Positions 30,815 through 39,265 of a DNA stretch of 44,182 nucleotides are shown here, one piece after another; positions within the stretch are counted from its first letter, which is position 1, and each line of letters starts with the position of its first letter. The DNA comes from Solobacterium sp. (GTDB lineage Bacteria; Bacillota_I; Bacilli_A; Erysipelotrichales; Erysipelotrichaceae). The stretch is taken from the NCBI GenBank assembly GCA_024680365.1, contig JAILCN010000202.1, forward strand, positions 1-44,182. Direction: 5' to 3'. Position numbers and translations under genes: made by a program. The notes beneath the pieces are model-generated. The model saw nothing but the letters and a program-made list of their open reading frames with translations. It was not told the DNA's origin and made no database searches.

Positions 30815-31807
30815 GTTCCAGGTCCTGAGGTTTACTTCATGCAGACACCAGGCGCTGAGGACAGCGATGACAAGAACGCTGAGCGTCCACAGGGCTTCAC
30901 TGGCAATGACGCTGCGCAGGAAGGTGACCGGGATCCCGTGCAGGAGATAGATCTCATAGGAGACAGTGCCGAGAAAAGAAATTGCTTTTCCGCACGGTCT
31001 CTGCTTCATCAGCGCGGTGTTCAGAAAGATCATGAACATGACAGCGGAGAAGCTGTATCCGATGATCCTGATGACCATACCGGCAGGCCGGATCAGGGAC
31101 AGGACAAACAGAAGGAATGAAACTGAAAGAACAGCTGAATAATGCCTGCGGATCATGCCTGTGATCTCCTGTTCCCGGTATGCCCAGGCACAGCCCAGAG
31201 GGATCATGAGGACCGTGTCATAGATCCAGAAGAGGCCCGGTGCAGTCATGACAAACAGCGTGACGAACAGGCAGGCGAACAGACCGGCGGCAAACAGGAT
31301 CTGCACATCCTTCTTCATGAACTTTAGTCCTGCACCGAGAAACAGGATCCAGAAGACATAGACAAACACATACCAGAGAAAGGAAATGCCGCTTGCGTTA
31401 TTGAGATGTTCCAGCATCAGGGAAGCAGGACTCTTCACATCACCGGCAAGGGCGTAAAGGATCCAGTAGATGACCATGGTCTGGATATAGGGGATCGCAA
31501 CGGAAGGAAGTCTCCTGCGGAAATAATTCTGTTTCTGCCCGATGCCTTTTTTCAACAGCCCGTATCCGGTATAGAAGAAAAACATCGCGACCGGCAGATA
31601 TCCGATATCGTAATACATGATCAGCAGGCCTCTGTCGCTGCACCGCTGGGCCATGTGATGCAGTATGACAACAAGAGCGAAAAAGCCGCGGCACCGGTTC
31701 GTGACATTCCGGTCCGCCGGATCAAAGGACCCTGCTGTGCGTTCCGCGGGAAAAAGCAGCAGCACAAAGGGGATCATGGCAATGAGACTGTTCAGTACAG
31801 CTGTCAT
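30803..31807 (-). CDS. Membrane acyltransferase (acyltransferase 3 family)
   Basis: 334 residues with about ten membrane helices. The acyltransferase-3 signature is present: RGFFALVVILHHMAQR, with the catalytic His, and a later Arg/Lys loop (QKQNYFRRRLPSVAIPY). Members O-acetylate or O-acylate cell-surface sugars, peptidoglycan or lipids. The start codon lacks a ribosome binding site. TATATT followed by GTAAGC then ATG (minus strand) predicts a leaderless mRNA. The N-terminal 25 residues are hydrophobic and precede the conserved core. It is convergent with the SpoU gene, with no spacing beyond one base. Confidence 0.82.
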   Translation of the reverse strand: MTAVLNSLIAMIPFVLLLFPAERTAGSFDPADRNVTNRCRGFFALVVILHHMAQRCSDRGLLIMYYDIGYLPVAMFFFYTGYGLLKKGIGQKQNYFRRRLPSVAIPYIQTMVIYWILYALAGDVKSPASLMLEHLNNASGISFLWYVFVYVFWILFLGAGLKFMKKDVQILFAAGLFACLFVTLFVMTAPGLFWIYDTVLMIPLGCAWAYREQEITGMIRRHYSAVLSVSFLLFVLSLIRPAGMVIRIIGYSFSAVMFMIFLNTALMKQRPCGKAISFLGTVSYEIYLLHGIPVTFLRSVIASEALWTLSVLVIAVLSAWCLHEVNLRTWNKKR

Positions 31808-31877
31808 GCTTACAATATAATACAGAAAAAACGTACAGACAGGTCTTATGCCCGGAATGACGGGAAGACTGCTGTGT

Positions 31878-31883
31878 TATAAT
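31878..31883 (+). promoter_or_regulatory. Extended -10 of the GNAT gene
   Basis: TGtTATAAT (TATAAT 31878-31883). The predicted +1 near 31890 leaves a 19-nt leader holding GGAG, which selects ATG 31909 over ATG 31882. Confidence 0.65.
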
Positions 31884-31908
31884 GAATATGCAGTTCCGGA
31901 GAAAACAG

Positions 31909-32550
31909 ATGAGAAAACTGACACAATACAACAATAAGATCGTACGGATCCACTGTGATTACGGGGATGTTTTTACCGGTCCCTGTGACTGGTATCCTCC
32001 TGATTTCTGGCCGGGATTTCCGGACAGCGGGGAAGAGAGCCTGAAGATCGGCGAGAATGTGATCTTTGCGGATCAGATCAGTAAGATCGAAGTGCTGCGC
32101 AATGAAGTATGCATTCCTGTCCGTGACTGGATCGAGGCTTCCGAAGAGATCGCGGAATGGTTTCATGTACGATGGAATATTCCGGTAGAAGCCTATCGCG
32201 AAAGCATCCGGGAATGTCTCGGCAATGAAGCTTCCGTCCCGCAGTGGTATGTCGTGGTGCGGGGAGATCAGATCATTGCCGGCTGCGGCGTGATCGAAAA
32301 TGATTTCCATGAGCGGAAGGATCTGACGCCGAATGTGTGCGCGGTCTATGTGGACGAGGAATACCGGAACCAGGGCATTGCCGGCTTCATGCTGGACTAT
32401 GTGTGCAATGACATGGCGGAACTCGGGTATCCGACATTATATCTGCTTACGGATCATACCGGCTTCTATGAAAGATACGGATGGCAGTTTGCCTGCGAAG
32501 TCCGGGGAAATGACGGGGATCTGTCGCGGATGTACGTGCATCACGCCTGA
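31909..32550 (+). CDS. GNAT-family N-acetyltransferase with N-terminal SH3/LSm-like domain
   Basis: 213 residues from ATG 31909 (GGAG at 31898-31901, 7 nt before). Residues 1-60 are beta-rich and aromatic (NNKIVRIHCDYGDVFTGPCD, then ADQISKIEVLRNE), with the look of a small SH3- or LSm-like barrel. Residues 80-213 are a GNAT domain with the acetyl-CoA loop VYVDEEYRNQGIAGFMLDYV, and YLLTDHTGFYERYGW near the end. It transfers an acetyl group from acetyl-CoA to an unknown amine. The single-gene unit ends at a strong terminator shared with adhE. The role of the extra N-terminal domain is unknown. Confidence 0.82.
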   Translation: MRKLTQYNNKIVRIHCDYGDVFTGPCDWYPPDFWPGFPDSGEESLKIGENVIFADQISKIEVLRNEVCIPVRDWIEASEEIAEWFHVRWNIPVEAYRESIRECLGNEASVPQWYVVVRGDQIIAGCGVIENDFHERKDLTPNVCAVYVDEEYRNQGIAGFMLDYVCNDMAELGYPTLYLLTDHTGFYERYGWQFACEVRGNDGDLSRMYVHHA

Positions 32551-32573
32551 TGCGCCAGACTGATCTGCATATG

Positions 32574-32605
32574 AAAACCCTCTTCTGATCGATGAAGAGG
32601 GTTTT
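32574..32605. terminator. Bidirectional terminator between the GNAT gene and adhE
   Basis: Perfect 12-bp arms AAAACCCTCTTC (32574-32585) and GAAGAGGGTTTT (32594-32605) enclose an 8-nt loop. Confidence 0.9.
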
Positions 32606-32627
32606 GTTATATCTGTCAGGTGTTATC

Positions 32628-35297
32628 TCAGTGCTGTGGATAGGTGATGACTTCACCGCTCCAGGCTTTTTCGAGGATCTCCTTCATGTCAGCGACCATC
32701 GGTACGCGCGGGTTGGCAGGAGAGCACTGGTCTTCGTAGGCAAGATATGCCAGCTTTTCCGAAGCAGCCATCCAGTCTGCCTCATTGAGGTAAGGCAGGG
32801 AACTGAACTTCATGTCGATGTTGCAGTCGGTGCCGAGCTGCCAGACAGCTCTCGCGAATTCAGCGACACCCTGTTCCAGGGAATCAACGCGCAGGCCGAC
32901 AGCCTTGGCCAGCTCGCAGTAGCGCAGGTCAGCGTTGTAGAATTTGTACTTCGGCCAGACGCCCGGCTTCTCGGGCTTTGTGCCGTTGTAGCGGATCGTA
33001 TACGGCAGAAGGATCGCGTTGGCAAGACCATGCGGCACGTGGAACTCAGCGCCTACCTTGTGGGCCATGGAGTGGTTCATGCCGAGGAACGCGTTGGCGA
33101 ATGCCATGCCGGCCAGGCAGGAGGCATTGTGCATCTTCTCGCGCGCTTCCGGATCGTTGGCGCCGTTGTGGACGGCACGCGGCAGATATTCAAAGACCAT
33201 CTGCACAGCTTTCAGAGCCAGAGCATCCGTGTAGTCGGAAGCCAGTACGGAAACATATGCCTCAACCGCGTGAGTCAGGACGTCCATGCCGGTGTTGGCA
33301 GTGATGGAGGACGGCAGCGTCATCGTCAGCGCCGGATCGATGATGGCGACAGTCGGCGTCAGCGAGTAGTCTGTCAGAGGATATTTGATATGTGTTTCTT
33401 TGTCAGTGATGACAGCGAACGGTGTTACTTCCGAGCCGGTTCCGGATGTGGTCGGGATGCAGACGAGGGATGCCTTCTTGCCGAGTTCCGGATACTGGAA
33501 GGCACGCTTGCGGATATCCATGAATTTCTGTTTCAGGTCGTCGAAGTTGACTTCCGGATGTTCGTAGTACAGCCACATTCCCTTGGCTGCGTCCATTGCC
33601 GAACCGCCGCCGAGCGCAATGATCGTATCCGGCTGGAAGGCTTCCATCAGGGAGAGACCTTTCTTGACGGTCTGGATGGAAGGATCCGGTTCAACGTCGC
33701 AGAAGAGTTCATATGTGACTTTGTTGGATCTCAGGGCAAGCTGGTCGGTGACTTTCTGGACATAGCCAAGCTGAACCATGGACTGGTCGGTAACGATGAA
33801 TACTTTCTCCATCTCACGCATGTCGTGGAGGTATTCGATTGAATTCTTTTCAATGTAGATCTTTGACGGAATCTTGAACCACTGCATGTTATTTCTCCTC
33901 TCACCGACTTTCTTGATGTTCAGCAGATTGATGGTGCTGATGTTTCCGGCAACGCTGTTGTGGCCGTAGGAACCGCAGCCCAGCGTCAGAGAAGGAATGA
34001 AGGAGTTGTAGATATTGCCGATGCCGCCGAAGGTGGAAGGGGAATTCCAGATCAGACGGCATGCCTTGACGCGCTTGCCGAATTCTCTGACGAGATCCTC
34101 GTTGGCGGTATGGATCGCAGCACTGTGGCCGGTGCCGTTGAAGAGGACCATCTGTTCCGCTTTCTTCAGACCGTCTTCGACATCGGATGCTTTTAACATG
34201 GCCAGGACAGGGGAAAGCTTTTCTCTTGTCAGCGGCTCATTCGGACCGACTTCCTTGCATTCAGCGATGATGATGGAAGTCTTCGGATCGACTTCAAAAC
34301 CAGCCTGGGAAGCGATCCAGTACGCGCTCTTGCCGGCGACAGCGCCGTTGAGCTTCGCAGTATCGCAGCCTTCGCCGTATGCCTTGGCATTGAACATGAA
34401 CTTTTCCAGCATCGCTTTCTGTGCTTTGGTGGCGAAGTGAACATTGTAGTGCCTGAATTCCGTTTTTACATCGTCATAGATCTCCTGATCGGCGATGACT
34501 GCCTGCTCAGACGCGCAGACCATGCCGTTGTCGAATGATTTCGACATGACGATGTCGCTGACTGCCTGACGGATGTCAGCAGTTGTTTCGATATAGGCAG
34601 GAACGTTGCCGGCACCGACGCCGAGGGCAGGCTTGCCGCAGCTGTAGGCTGCCTTGACCATCGCGTTTCCGCCGGTCGCCAGGATCGTTGAGACACCCGG
34701 ATGATTCATCAGGGCAGAAGTCGCTTCCATGCTGGGAGTTTCGATCCACTGGATGCAGTCCTCCGGAGCGCCGGCAGCGACAGCCGCGTCATACATGACT
34801 TTGGCTGCAGCCGCGGATGACTTCTGGGCATTCGGATGGAACGCGAAGATGATCGGATTTCTTGTTTTCAGACAGATCAGAGATTTGAAGATCGCAGTGG
34901 ATGTCGGGTTGGTGACCGGGGTGATGCCGGCGATGACGCCGACCGGTTCAGCGACATATTTGAGTCCCTTGACAGGATCTTCATCGATAATGCCGACCGT
35001 CTTCTGTCCGCGCATGTGGTTGACCACATATTCGCAGGCAAACAGATTCTTGGTCGCTTTGTCTTCAAAGACACCGCGGCCGGTCTCTTCAACCGCAAGC
35101 TTTGCCAGCTCACCGTGTTTGTCCAGTGCCGCAACGGAACACTTGGCAACGATGTAGTCGATCGCTTCCTGATCGAAGGAGGCATACGCATCCAGTGCCT
35201 TTAATGCTTTTTTTACTTTTTCGTCAACTTCTGCGATGGCGGGTGATACTTGTTCCTGCACGGGTGCAGGATTTGCTGCTTTCTTTTTTTCAGCCAT
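32628..35297 (-). CDS. adhE: Bifunctional acetaldehyde-CoA/alcohol dehydrogenase AdhE
   Basis: 889 residues, full length. The N-terminal half is a CoA-acylating aldehyde dehydrogenase (PVGVIAGITPVTNPTSTAIF, nucleophile Cys in NGMVCASEQ, NAD loop ALGVGAGNVP). The C-terminal half, from about residue 475, is an iron-dependent alcohol dehydrogenase (ALGGGSAMDAAKGMW, metal ligands in DVLTHAVEAYVS, GMNHSMAHKVGAEFHVPHG). It reduces acetyl-CoA to ethanol and regenerates two NAD, assembling into spirosomes. A 25-residue N-terminal extension rich in Lys, Ala and Pro is present. GGAG precedes the start. A Rex-like site at the -10 suggests control by the NADH/NAD ratio. It indicates a fermentative anaerobe. 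Confidence 0.96.
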   Translation of the reverse strand: MAEKKKAANPAPVQEQVSPAIAEVDEKVKKALKALDAYASFDQEAIDYIVAKCSVAALDKHGELAKLAVEETGRGVFEDKATKNLFACEYVVNHMRGQKTVGIIDEDPVKGLKYVAEPVGVIAGITPVTNPTSTAIFKSLICLKTRNPIIFAFHPNAQKSSAAAAKVMYDAAVAAGAPEDCIQWIETPSMEATSALMNHPGVSTILATGGNAMVKAAYSCGKPALGVGAGNVPAYIETTADIRQAVSDIVMSKSFDNGMVCASEQAVIADQEIYDDVKTEFRHYNVHFATKAQKAMLEKFMFNAKAYGEGCDTAKLNGAVAGKSAYWIASQAGFEVDPKTSIIIAECKEVGPNEPLTREKLSPVLAMLKASDVEDGLKKAEQMVLFNGTGHSAAIHTANEDLVREFGKRVKACRLIWNSPSTFGGIGNIYNSFIPSLTLGCGSYGHNSVAGNISTINLLNIKKVGERRNNMQWFKIPSKIYIEKNSIEYLHDMREMEKVFIVTDQSMVQLGYVQKVTDQLALRSNKVTYELFCDVEPDPSIQTVKKGLSLMEAFQPDTIIALGGGSAMDAAKGMWLYYEHPEVNFDDLKQKFMDIRKRAFQYPELGKKASLVCIPTTSGTGSEVTPFAVITDKETHIKYPLTDYSLTPTVAIIDPALTMTLPSSITANTGMDVLTHAVEAYVSVLASDYTDALALKAVQMVFEYLPRAVHNGANDPEAREKMHNASCLAGMAFANAFLGMNHSMAHKVGAEFHVPHGLANAILLPYTIRYNGTKPEKPGVWPKYKFYNADLRYCELAKAVGLRVDSLEQGVAEFARAVWQLGTDCNIDMKFSSLPYLNEADWMAASEKLAYLAYEDQCSPANPRVPMVADMKEILEKAWSGEVITYPQH

Positions 35298-35338
35298 TTT
35301 TTCACTCCTTTGATTTATGACAATATAAAAATATCATT

Positions 35339-35361
35339 TCGAGAAAAAAATCACAAGTATA
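35339..35361 (-). promoter_or_regulatory. adhE -10 with overlapping Rex-like operator
   Basis: Plus-strand TCGAGA (35339-35344), six A, TCACAA (35351-35356) matches the Rex consensus TTGTGA-N6-TCACAA at 10 of 12 positions. On the minus strand the -10 TATACT (35361-35356) overlaps it. The -35 is poor. Confidence 0.5.
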
Positions 35362-35386
35362 ATAATTCCTTTTGCTGAGCAGAGAA

Positions 35387-35426
35387 AAAAGCGTTTCAGC
35401 TTATCTTGCATAGCCGAAACGCTTTT
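35387..35426 (-). terminator. Terminator of the acylphosphatase gene
   Basis: 11-bp arms AAAAGCGTTTC (35387-35397) and GAAACGCTTTT (35416-35426). On the minus strand a T run follows. The stop codon (35401-35403) and last codons lie in the 18-nt loop. Confidence 0.75.
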
Positions 35427-35673
35427 CATTTTCTACAACGGCAGTTTCCTTGACAGAAATGTTGTCGACCCGGATAAACCTGTCGCCTTTTTCAACAGCT
35501 GCCAGGAATTCGTCGATCTTTGCTTCATCTCCCTGAATGAATACCTCAACCATACCGTTGGTCAGATTTCTGACTGTCCCGGTCAGATTCCGGCGCTGTG
35601 CCTGCAGCATGCAGAAGCCGCGGAAACCAACGCCCTGCACCCGGCCTTCGACGATCACATGATATCGTTTCAT
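35401..35673 (-). CDS. acyP: Acylphosphatase
   Basis: 90 residues, the normal length. The phosphate-binding loop with its Arg is VEGRVQGVGFRGF, and the catalytic Asn is in GTVRNLTNGMVEVFIQG. The enzyme hydrolyses acyl phosphates such as acetyl phosphate or 1,3-bisphosphoglycerate. GGGAGAGG precedes the start, and a promoter on the minus strand (TTTCCA, 17 bp, TATAAT) lies in the divergent gap to the peptidase-like gene. It lies upstream of adhE on the same strand but is separated from it by a terminator. Confidence 0.92.
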   Translation of the reverse strand: MKRYHVIVEGRVQGVGFRGFCMLQAQRRNLTGTVRNLTNGMVEVFIQGDEAKIDEFLAAVEKGDRFIRVDNISVKETAVVENEKRFGYAR

Positions 35674-35755
35674 AGCGAAAAACCTCTCCCGGCTTCATTA
35701 TAATTGCATTTCCTGCGGATGGAAATATGATTATAATATCTGCTGCGGAGGTGCT
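35674..35755. promoter_or_regulatory. Divergent promoters, acylphosphatase / peptidase E-like gene
   Basis: Minus strand: -35 TTTCCA and -10 TATAAT at 17-bp spacing before the acylphosphatase. Plus strand: TATAAT (35732-35737), 19 bp before the start at 35756, with CGGAGG as ribosome binding site. Confidence 0.6.
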
Positions 35756-36481
35756 ATGACAAATATCCTTCTGAACAAATCAAATTTTGACGAATACTGG
35801 GCGTATGAAAGTCTGAGCCCGTATCTTTCCGCTGATACAAAAGTCCTGATCCTGCCGCTTTCGTTCCATGAAAGCTGGATCACGGATTCGTTTGAGTGGC
35901 ATGAGCGCTACGGCAGGGGGAAAGATGAATATGAAGAGATCATCCGGCCGTTTCTTTCCTACGGGATCCCGGAAAAAAGGATCCGCTGGATCAATTACTT
36001 TGAAGATACGCAGGAAAGCTGCCTGCGGAAGATCAGGAATGCGGATCTGCTGTTCTTTACCGGCGGTTTTCCGGACTGGATGCTGCAGAGACTGTATGAT
36101 CTCGGCATCAAGGAAGCGGTGCAGAACTTTGACGGCATCATCATGGGAACGAGCGCCGGCGCTCTGATCCAGCTGGAACAGTATCATCTGACGCCGGAAT
36201 ACGATTATCCCTACCAGTACCAGGAAGGCCTCGGCCTGCTTTCCGGTTTTGATATCGAAGTGCATTATGAGGAAGATCTCAGACATGTGGAGGCTGTGAT
36301 CCGGACGCTGGAAGATCTCGGCTGTCCGGTGATCGTCATGCCTGATGAAGGCGGCGTTCTGATCGACGGCGACCGGTTTGAGCTGCTCGGCGGCGCGTTC
36401 GTCGCGGACGACAGCGACCTCGACGATCTGTACCGGACATATGATTATCTGAGTCAGTTCGGCGGCTGGCCGGAATACTGA
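35756..36481 (+). CDS. Peptidase S51 / class I glutamine amidotransferase-like protein
   Basis: 241 residues. The flavodoxin-like core carries LLFFTGGFPDWML and the nucleophile elbow IIMGTSAGALIQL, where Ser is the expected catalytic residue, as in dipeptidase E (S51). A His (probably in EVHYEEDL) and Glu/Asp would complete the site. PVIVMPDEGGVLID is also typical. Relatives cleave aspartyl dipeptides or cyanophycin fragments; the substrate is not known here. CGGAGG lies 5 nt before the start. The GTPase-nuclease fusion gene starts 15 bp after the stop, so the two probably form an operon. Confidence 0.78.
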   Translation: MTNILLNKSNFDEYWAYESLSPYLSADTKVLILPLSFHESWITDSFEWHERYGRGKDEYEEIIRPFLSYGIPEKRIRWINYFEDTQESCLRKIRNADLLFFTGGFPDWMLQRLYDLGIKEAVQNFDGIIMGTSAGALIQLEQYHLTPEYDYPYQYQEGLGLLSGFDIEVHYEEDLRHVEAVIRTLEDLGCPVIVMPDEGGVLIDGDRFELLGGAFVADDSDLDDLYRTYDYLSQFGGWPEY

Positions 36482-36496
36482 GAAAGGAAAACGCTG

Positions 36497-38986
36497 ATGA
36501 AGAAGCTTGTAATGGGGATCCTTGCGCATGTTGACGCAGGCAAAACGACCTGCATCGAAAACATGCTGTACACAGCCGGCGCGATCCGCAGTCTCGGCAG
36601 AGTTGACAACCGGGACGCTTTTCTTGACTTTGATTCGCAGGAAAGAGAGCACGGGATCACGATCTATTCCAAGGAAGCGTACATGACATATGACGATACC
36701 GAGATCTATGTGATCGATACGCCAGGCCATGCGGATTTCTCGGCGGAAATGGAACGGGTCCTCGGCGTGCTGGATCTTGCGGTGCTTCTGATCAGTGCCC
36801 GCGACGGTGTGCAGAGCCATACGGAAACGATCTGGAAATGTCTGGAACATTACCATGTTCCGACGGTCGTCTTCATCAACAAGATGGATCTGGTGCATCC
36901 CGGAAAGGATGCGCTGATGGAGGATCTGCACAGAAGATGCAGTCCGAATATCATCGATATGACCGATCCCCAGAAAAATGAAAAACTGGCGCTTGTCCAT
37001 GATGACATTCTGAACCGTTACATGGAGACCGGTGAGATCGATCAGGAACTGCTGCGTGCTTCATTTGCGGAGCGGAACATGTTTCCTTGCCTGTTCGGGG
37101 CAGCCCTGAAAGGGGAAGGGATCAGGGAACTGATGGATACGGTGACGCACTTTGCGCCTGAGAAAACATATCCGGATGAATTCGGCGGCCGCGTCTATAA
37201 GATCTCCCAGGATGAAAACGGCAGCCGGCTGAGCCATGTGAGGATCACCGGCGGCGTCCTGAAGGCAAAGCAGAAGCTCGGCGAAGAAGACAAAGTCGAT
37301 CAGATCAGACGGTACAGCGGCAGAAACTATACGCTTCTGCAGGAAGCGGAGGCAGGTTCGGTCTGCGTGCTGAAAGGACCGCAGACATTGGAAGCAGGCA
37401 TGGGCCTGGGCTTTGAGGAAGATCTGGAAAAACCGGTCCTGGACGCCTGCATGAGCTATCTGCTTACAGCTCCCAGAGGCGCCGACATGCTGGCGCTGAG
37501 TGAAACATGCCGCCGGCTTGCCGAGGAAGATCCCCAGCTTCATATCCGTACGGATGAAGAGAGCGGAAAGATCGAAGTGCAGCTGATGGGTCTGATGCAG
37601 ATGGAAGTGCTGCAGAAAAAGATCGAGGAGAGATGCGGGATCCACACGGAATTCAGCACAGGCCGCATCCTGTATAAAGAAACAGTTGCCTCTTCCGTGA
37701 TCGGCGTCGGTCATTTTGAACCGCTGCGTCACTACGCGGAATGCGTTGTCAGGATCTCGCCGCTGGAACGCGGCAAGGGCATTCTGATCGATTCCCGCTG
37801 TCCGACTGATGAGCTTTCTTCCTCCTGGCAGAAACAGATTCTCAACGCGCTCGGCAGAAGAAGACACCGCGGTGTGCTGACCGGCAGTGAACTGACTGAT
37901 GTCAGGATCACCCTGATCGCCGGCAAAGCCCATCTGAAGCATACCGAAGGCGGCGACTTCGCCCAGGCTTCTTCCCGGGCGGTCAGACAGGGTCTGATGA
38001 AAGCGGAAAATGTTCTGCTGGAGCCGTTCTATTCCTATGAACTTGAGATCCCGGAAGAATATCTGGGCCGGGCGCTGTTTGATCTGGAGACCCGTCAGGC
38101 TTCTTCCCAGGTGAAGCAGGAAATGTATCACAATCCGGTGATTACCGGCCGCGGTCCGGTCAGGACCATGCAGAATTACCAGAATGAAGTGACTGCCTAT
38201 ACGAAGGGCAGAGGACGCTTCAGCTGCGAAGCAGACGGCTATGATGTATGCCGCAGCAGCGAGGCAGTGATCGCAGAGACCGGCTATGACCCGGACAGCG
38301 ATCTGCGGAATCCGACCGGTTCTGTTTTTTGCGCCAACGGCAGCGGTTATTATGTTCCCTGGTATGAGACCGAGGACCATATGCACATTGAACTGCGGAC
38401 AGCGTCGTCGACCGGCGTTGTTTCCTCCGGCGTCCGCTACCGGCTCAGCGGCAGCGATCAGGCGTATCTGGAAAAGATGACAGCCGGCAAAGACCGCGGC
38501 AATGTCAATGAAGTGAAGAAAAAGCCGGTCCCGGCGGAAAAACCGTATAAAGGAAAAGAAGATCCGATCAAGCCGAACTGTCTGATCGTTGACGGATATA
38601 ATCTGATCTACGCGTGGGATGAACTCAGTCAGATCGCCCGCGATGACATCACGACTGCCCGTGAGCGGCTGATCGAAAGGATCTGCGAATACCAGGCGTA
38701 TACAAAAGAGAAGACATACATTGTCTTTGACGGCTACCGGGTAAAGGACAATCCCGGCACCCGGGAAACAGTAGGCAATGTAACGGTCATCTATACGAAA
38801 TCAAAAGAAACAGCTGATGAATACATTGAGAAACTTGCAGATGAGCTGCAGCGGAAATACCGGATGACCGTCGTTACAAGCGACAGTCTGATCCAGAACT
38901 CTGTTTTAGCCCGCGGCGCCCTGCGGATGAGCGCGAGGGAAATGGAATATCACATTGACTATCTGCGCAAAAGAGGCAGGATGTAA
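36497..38986 (+). CDS. TetM/EF-G-like translational GTPase fused to a Rae1 (YacP)-like NYN ribonuclease
   Basis: 829 residues. Residues 1-655 form a complete EF-G-type factor: G1 AHVDAGKTT, switch DFDSQEREHGIT, G3 DTPGHADF, G4 NKMD, then domains II-V. Domain IV/V is close to the tetracycline-protection group (KHTEGGDFAQASSRAVRQGL, LLEPFYSYELEIPEEYLGRA). After a Lys/Pro linker (about 665-692) comes a 135-residue NYN domain matching B. subtilis Rae1: CLIVDGYNLIYAWDEL, YIVFDGYRVKD, IYTKSKETADEYIEKLA, VVTSDSLIQ and GALRMSAREMEYHI. Its acidic residues (DGYN, FDGY, ETAD, SD) fit a metal site. Rae1 cuts mRNA in the ribosomal A site. The fusion suggests delivery of the nuclease to ribosomes by the GTPase; this is inferred. 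GGAA precedes the start. Confidence 0.9.
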   Translation: MKKLVMGILAHVDAGKTTCIENMLYTAGAIRSLGRVDNRDAFLDFDSQEREHGITIYSKEAYMTYDDTEIYVIDTPGHADFSAEMERVLGVLDLAVLLISARDGVQSHTETIWKCLEHYHVPTVVFINKMDLVHPGKDALMEDLHRRCSPNIIDMTDPQKNEKLALVHDDILNRYMETGEIDQELLRASFAERNMFPCLFGAALKGEGIRELMDTVTHFAPEKTYPDEFGGRVYKISQDENGSRLSHVRITGGVLKAKQKLGEEDKVDQIRRYSGRNYTLLQEAEAGSVCVLKGPQTLEAGMGLGFEEDLEKPVLDACMSYLLTAPRGADMLALSETCRRLAEEDPQLHIRTDEESGKIEVQLMGLMQMEVLQKKIEERCGIHTEFSTGRILYKETVASSVIGVGHFEPLRHYAECVVRISPLERGKGILIDSRCPTDELSSSWQKQILNALGRRRHRGVLTGSELTDVRITLIAGKAHLKHTEGGDFAQASSRAVRQGLMKAENVLLEPFYSYELEIPEEYLGRALFDLETRQASSQVKQEMYHNPVITGRGPVRTMQNYQNEVTAYTKGRGRFSCEADGYDVCRSSEAVIAETGYDPDSDLRNPTGSVFCANGSGYYVPWYETEDHMHIELRTASSTGVVSSGVRYRLSGSDQAYLEKMTAGKDRGNVNEVKKKPVPAEKPYKGKEDPIKPNCLIVDGYNLIYAWDELSQIARDDITTARERLIERICEYQAYTKEKTYIVFDGYRVKDNPGTRETVGNVTVIYTKSKETADEYIEKLADELQRKYRMTVVTSDSLIQNSVLARGALRMSAREMEYHIDYLRKRGRM

Positions 38987-39024
38987 CAAATTTTGTTGCA
39001 AAAAAAGGGCAATCTCATTAAAAT
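38982..39024 (+). promoter_or_regulatory. pheST promoter with near-palindrome over the -35
   Basis: -35 TTGCAA (38996-39001), 17-bp spacer, -10 TAAAAT (39019-39024). The 19-bp near-palindrome 38982-39000 (arms TGTAACAAA and TTTGTTGCA, one mismatch) spans the stop of the upstream gene and the -35. Confidence 0.65.
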
Positions 39025-39030
39025 CAGTTA

Positions 39031-39250
39031 GGTAAAGCGTTTACGGAAGAAGAGTAACTGAACGACCTTCTCAAAGAGAGGAGACCGCAGGCTGAAAGGT
39101 CTCTGTGCAGGGTGTCAGCGAATTCACTTCCTCAGTGAGGCCAATCCCCTCCGGCAGCTCCCGTTATGAGCAAATCAAGGTGCGCACATGGTGCGAACCA
39201 GGATGGTACCGCGTGAAGAGCGTTCCTGGATCTCAGGAACGTTTTGTTAT
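39031..39250 (+). ncRNA. T-box riboswitch for tRNA-Phe
   Basis: A leader of about 235 nt before pheS. Stem I is visible: GGAAG/CTTCC base, CTGA/TCAG, and an apical GGAGACC/GGTCTC helix. The specifier loop on the 3' side reads CGAA-TTC-A, with TTC (39123-39125), the Phe codon. The T-box bulge AGGATGGTACCGCG (39200-39213) holds TGG, for the tRNA CCA end. The terminator is CGTTCCTG (39221-39228), loop, CAGGAACG (39234-39241), TTTT. Uncharged tRNA-Phe should permit readthrough into pheST. Confidence 0.93.
39221..39250 (+). terminator. T-box terminator hairpin
   Basis: CGTTCCTG (39221-39228), loop GATCT, CAGGAACG (39234-39241), TTTTGTTATTTT. The left arm can alternatively pair in the antiterminator with the T-box region. 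Confidence 0.88.
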
Positions 39251-39265
39251 TTTCAGGAGGCAAAA

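Noticed and set aside
38985-39000. Terminator after the GTPase-nuclease fusion
   Set aside because: The stem is short and AT-rich, and no T run follows (A-rich instead). It fits an operator or promoter element better.
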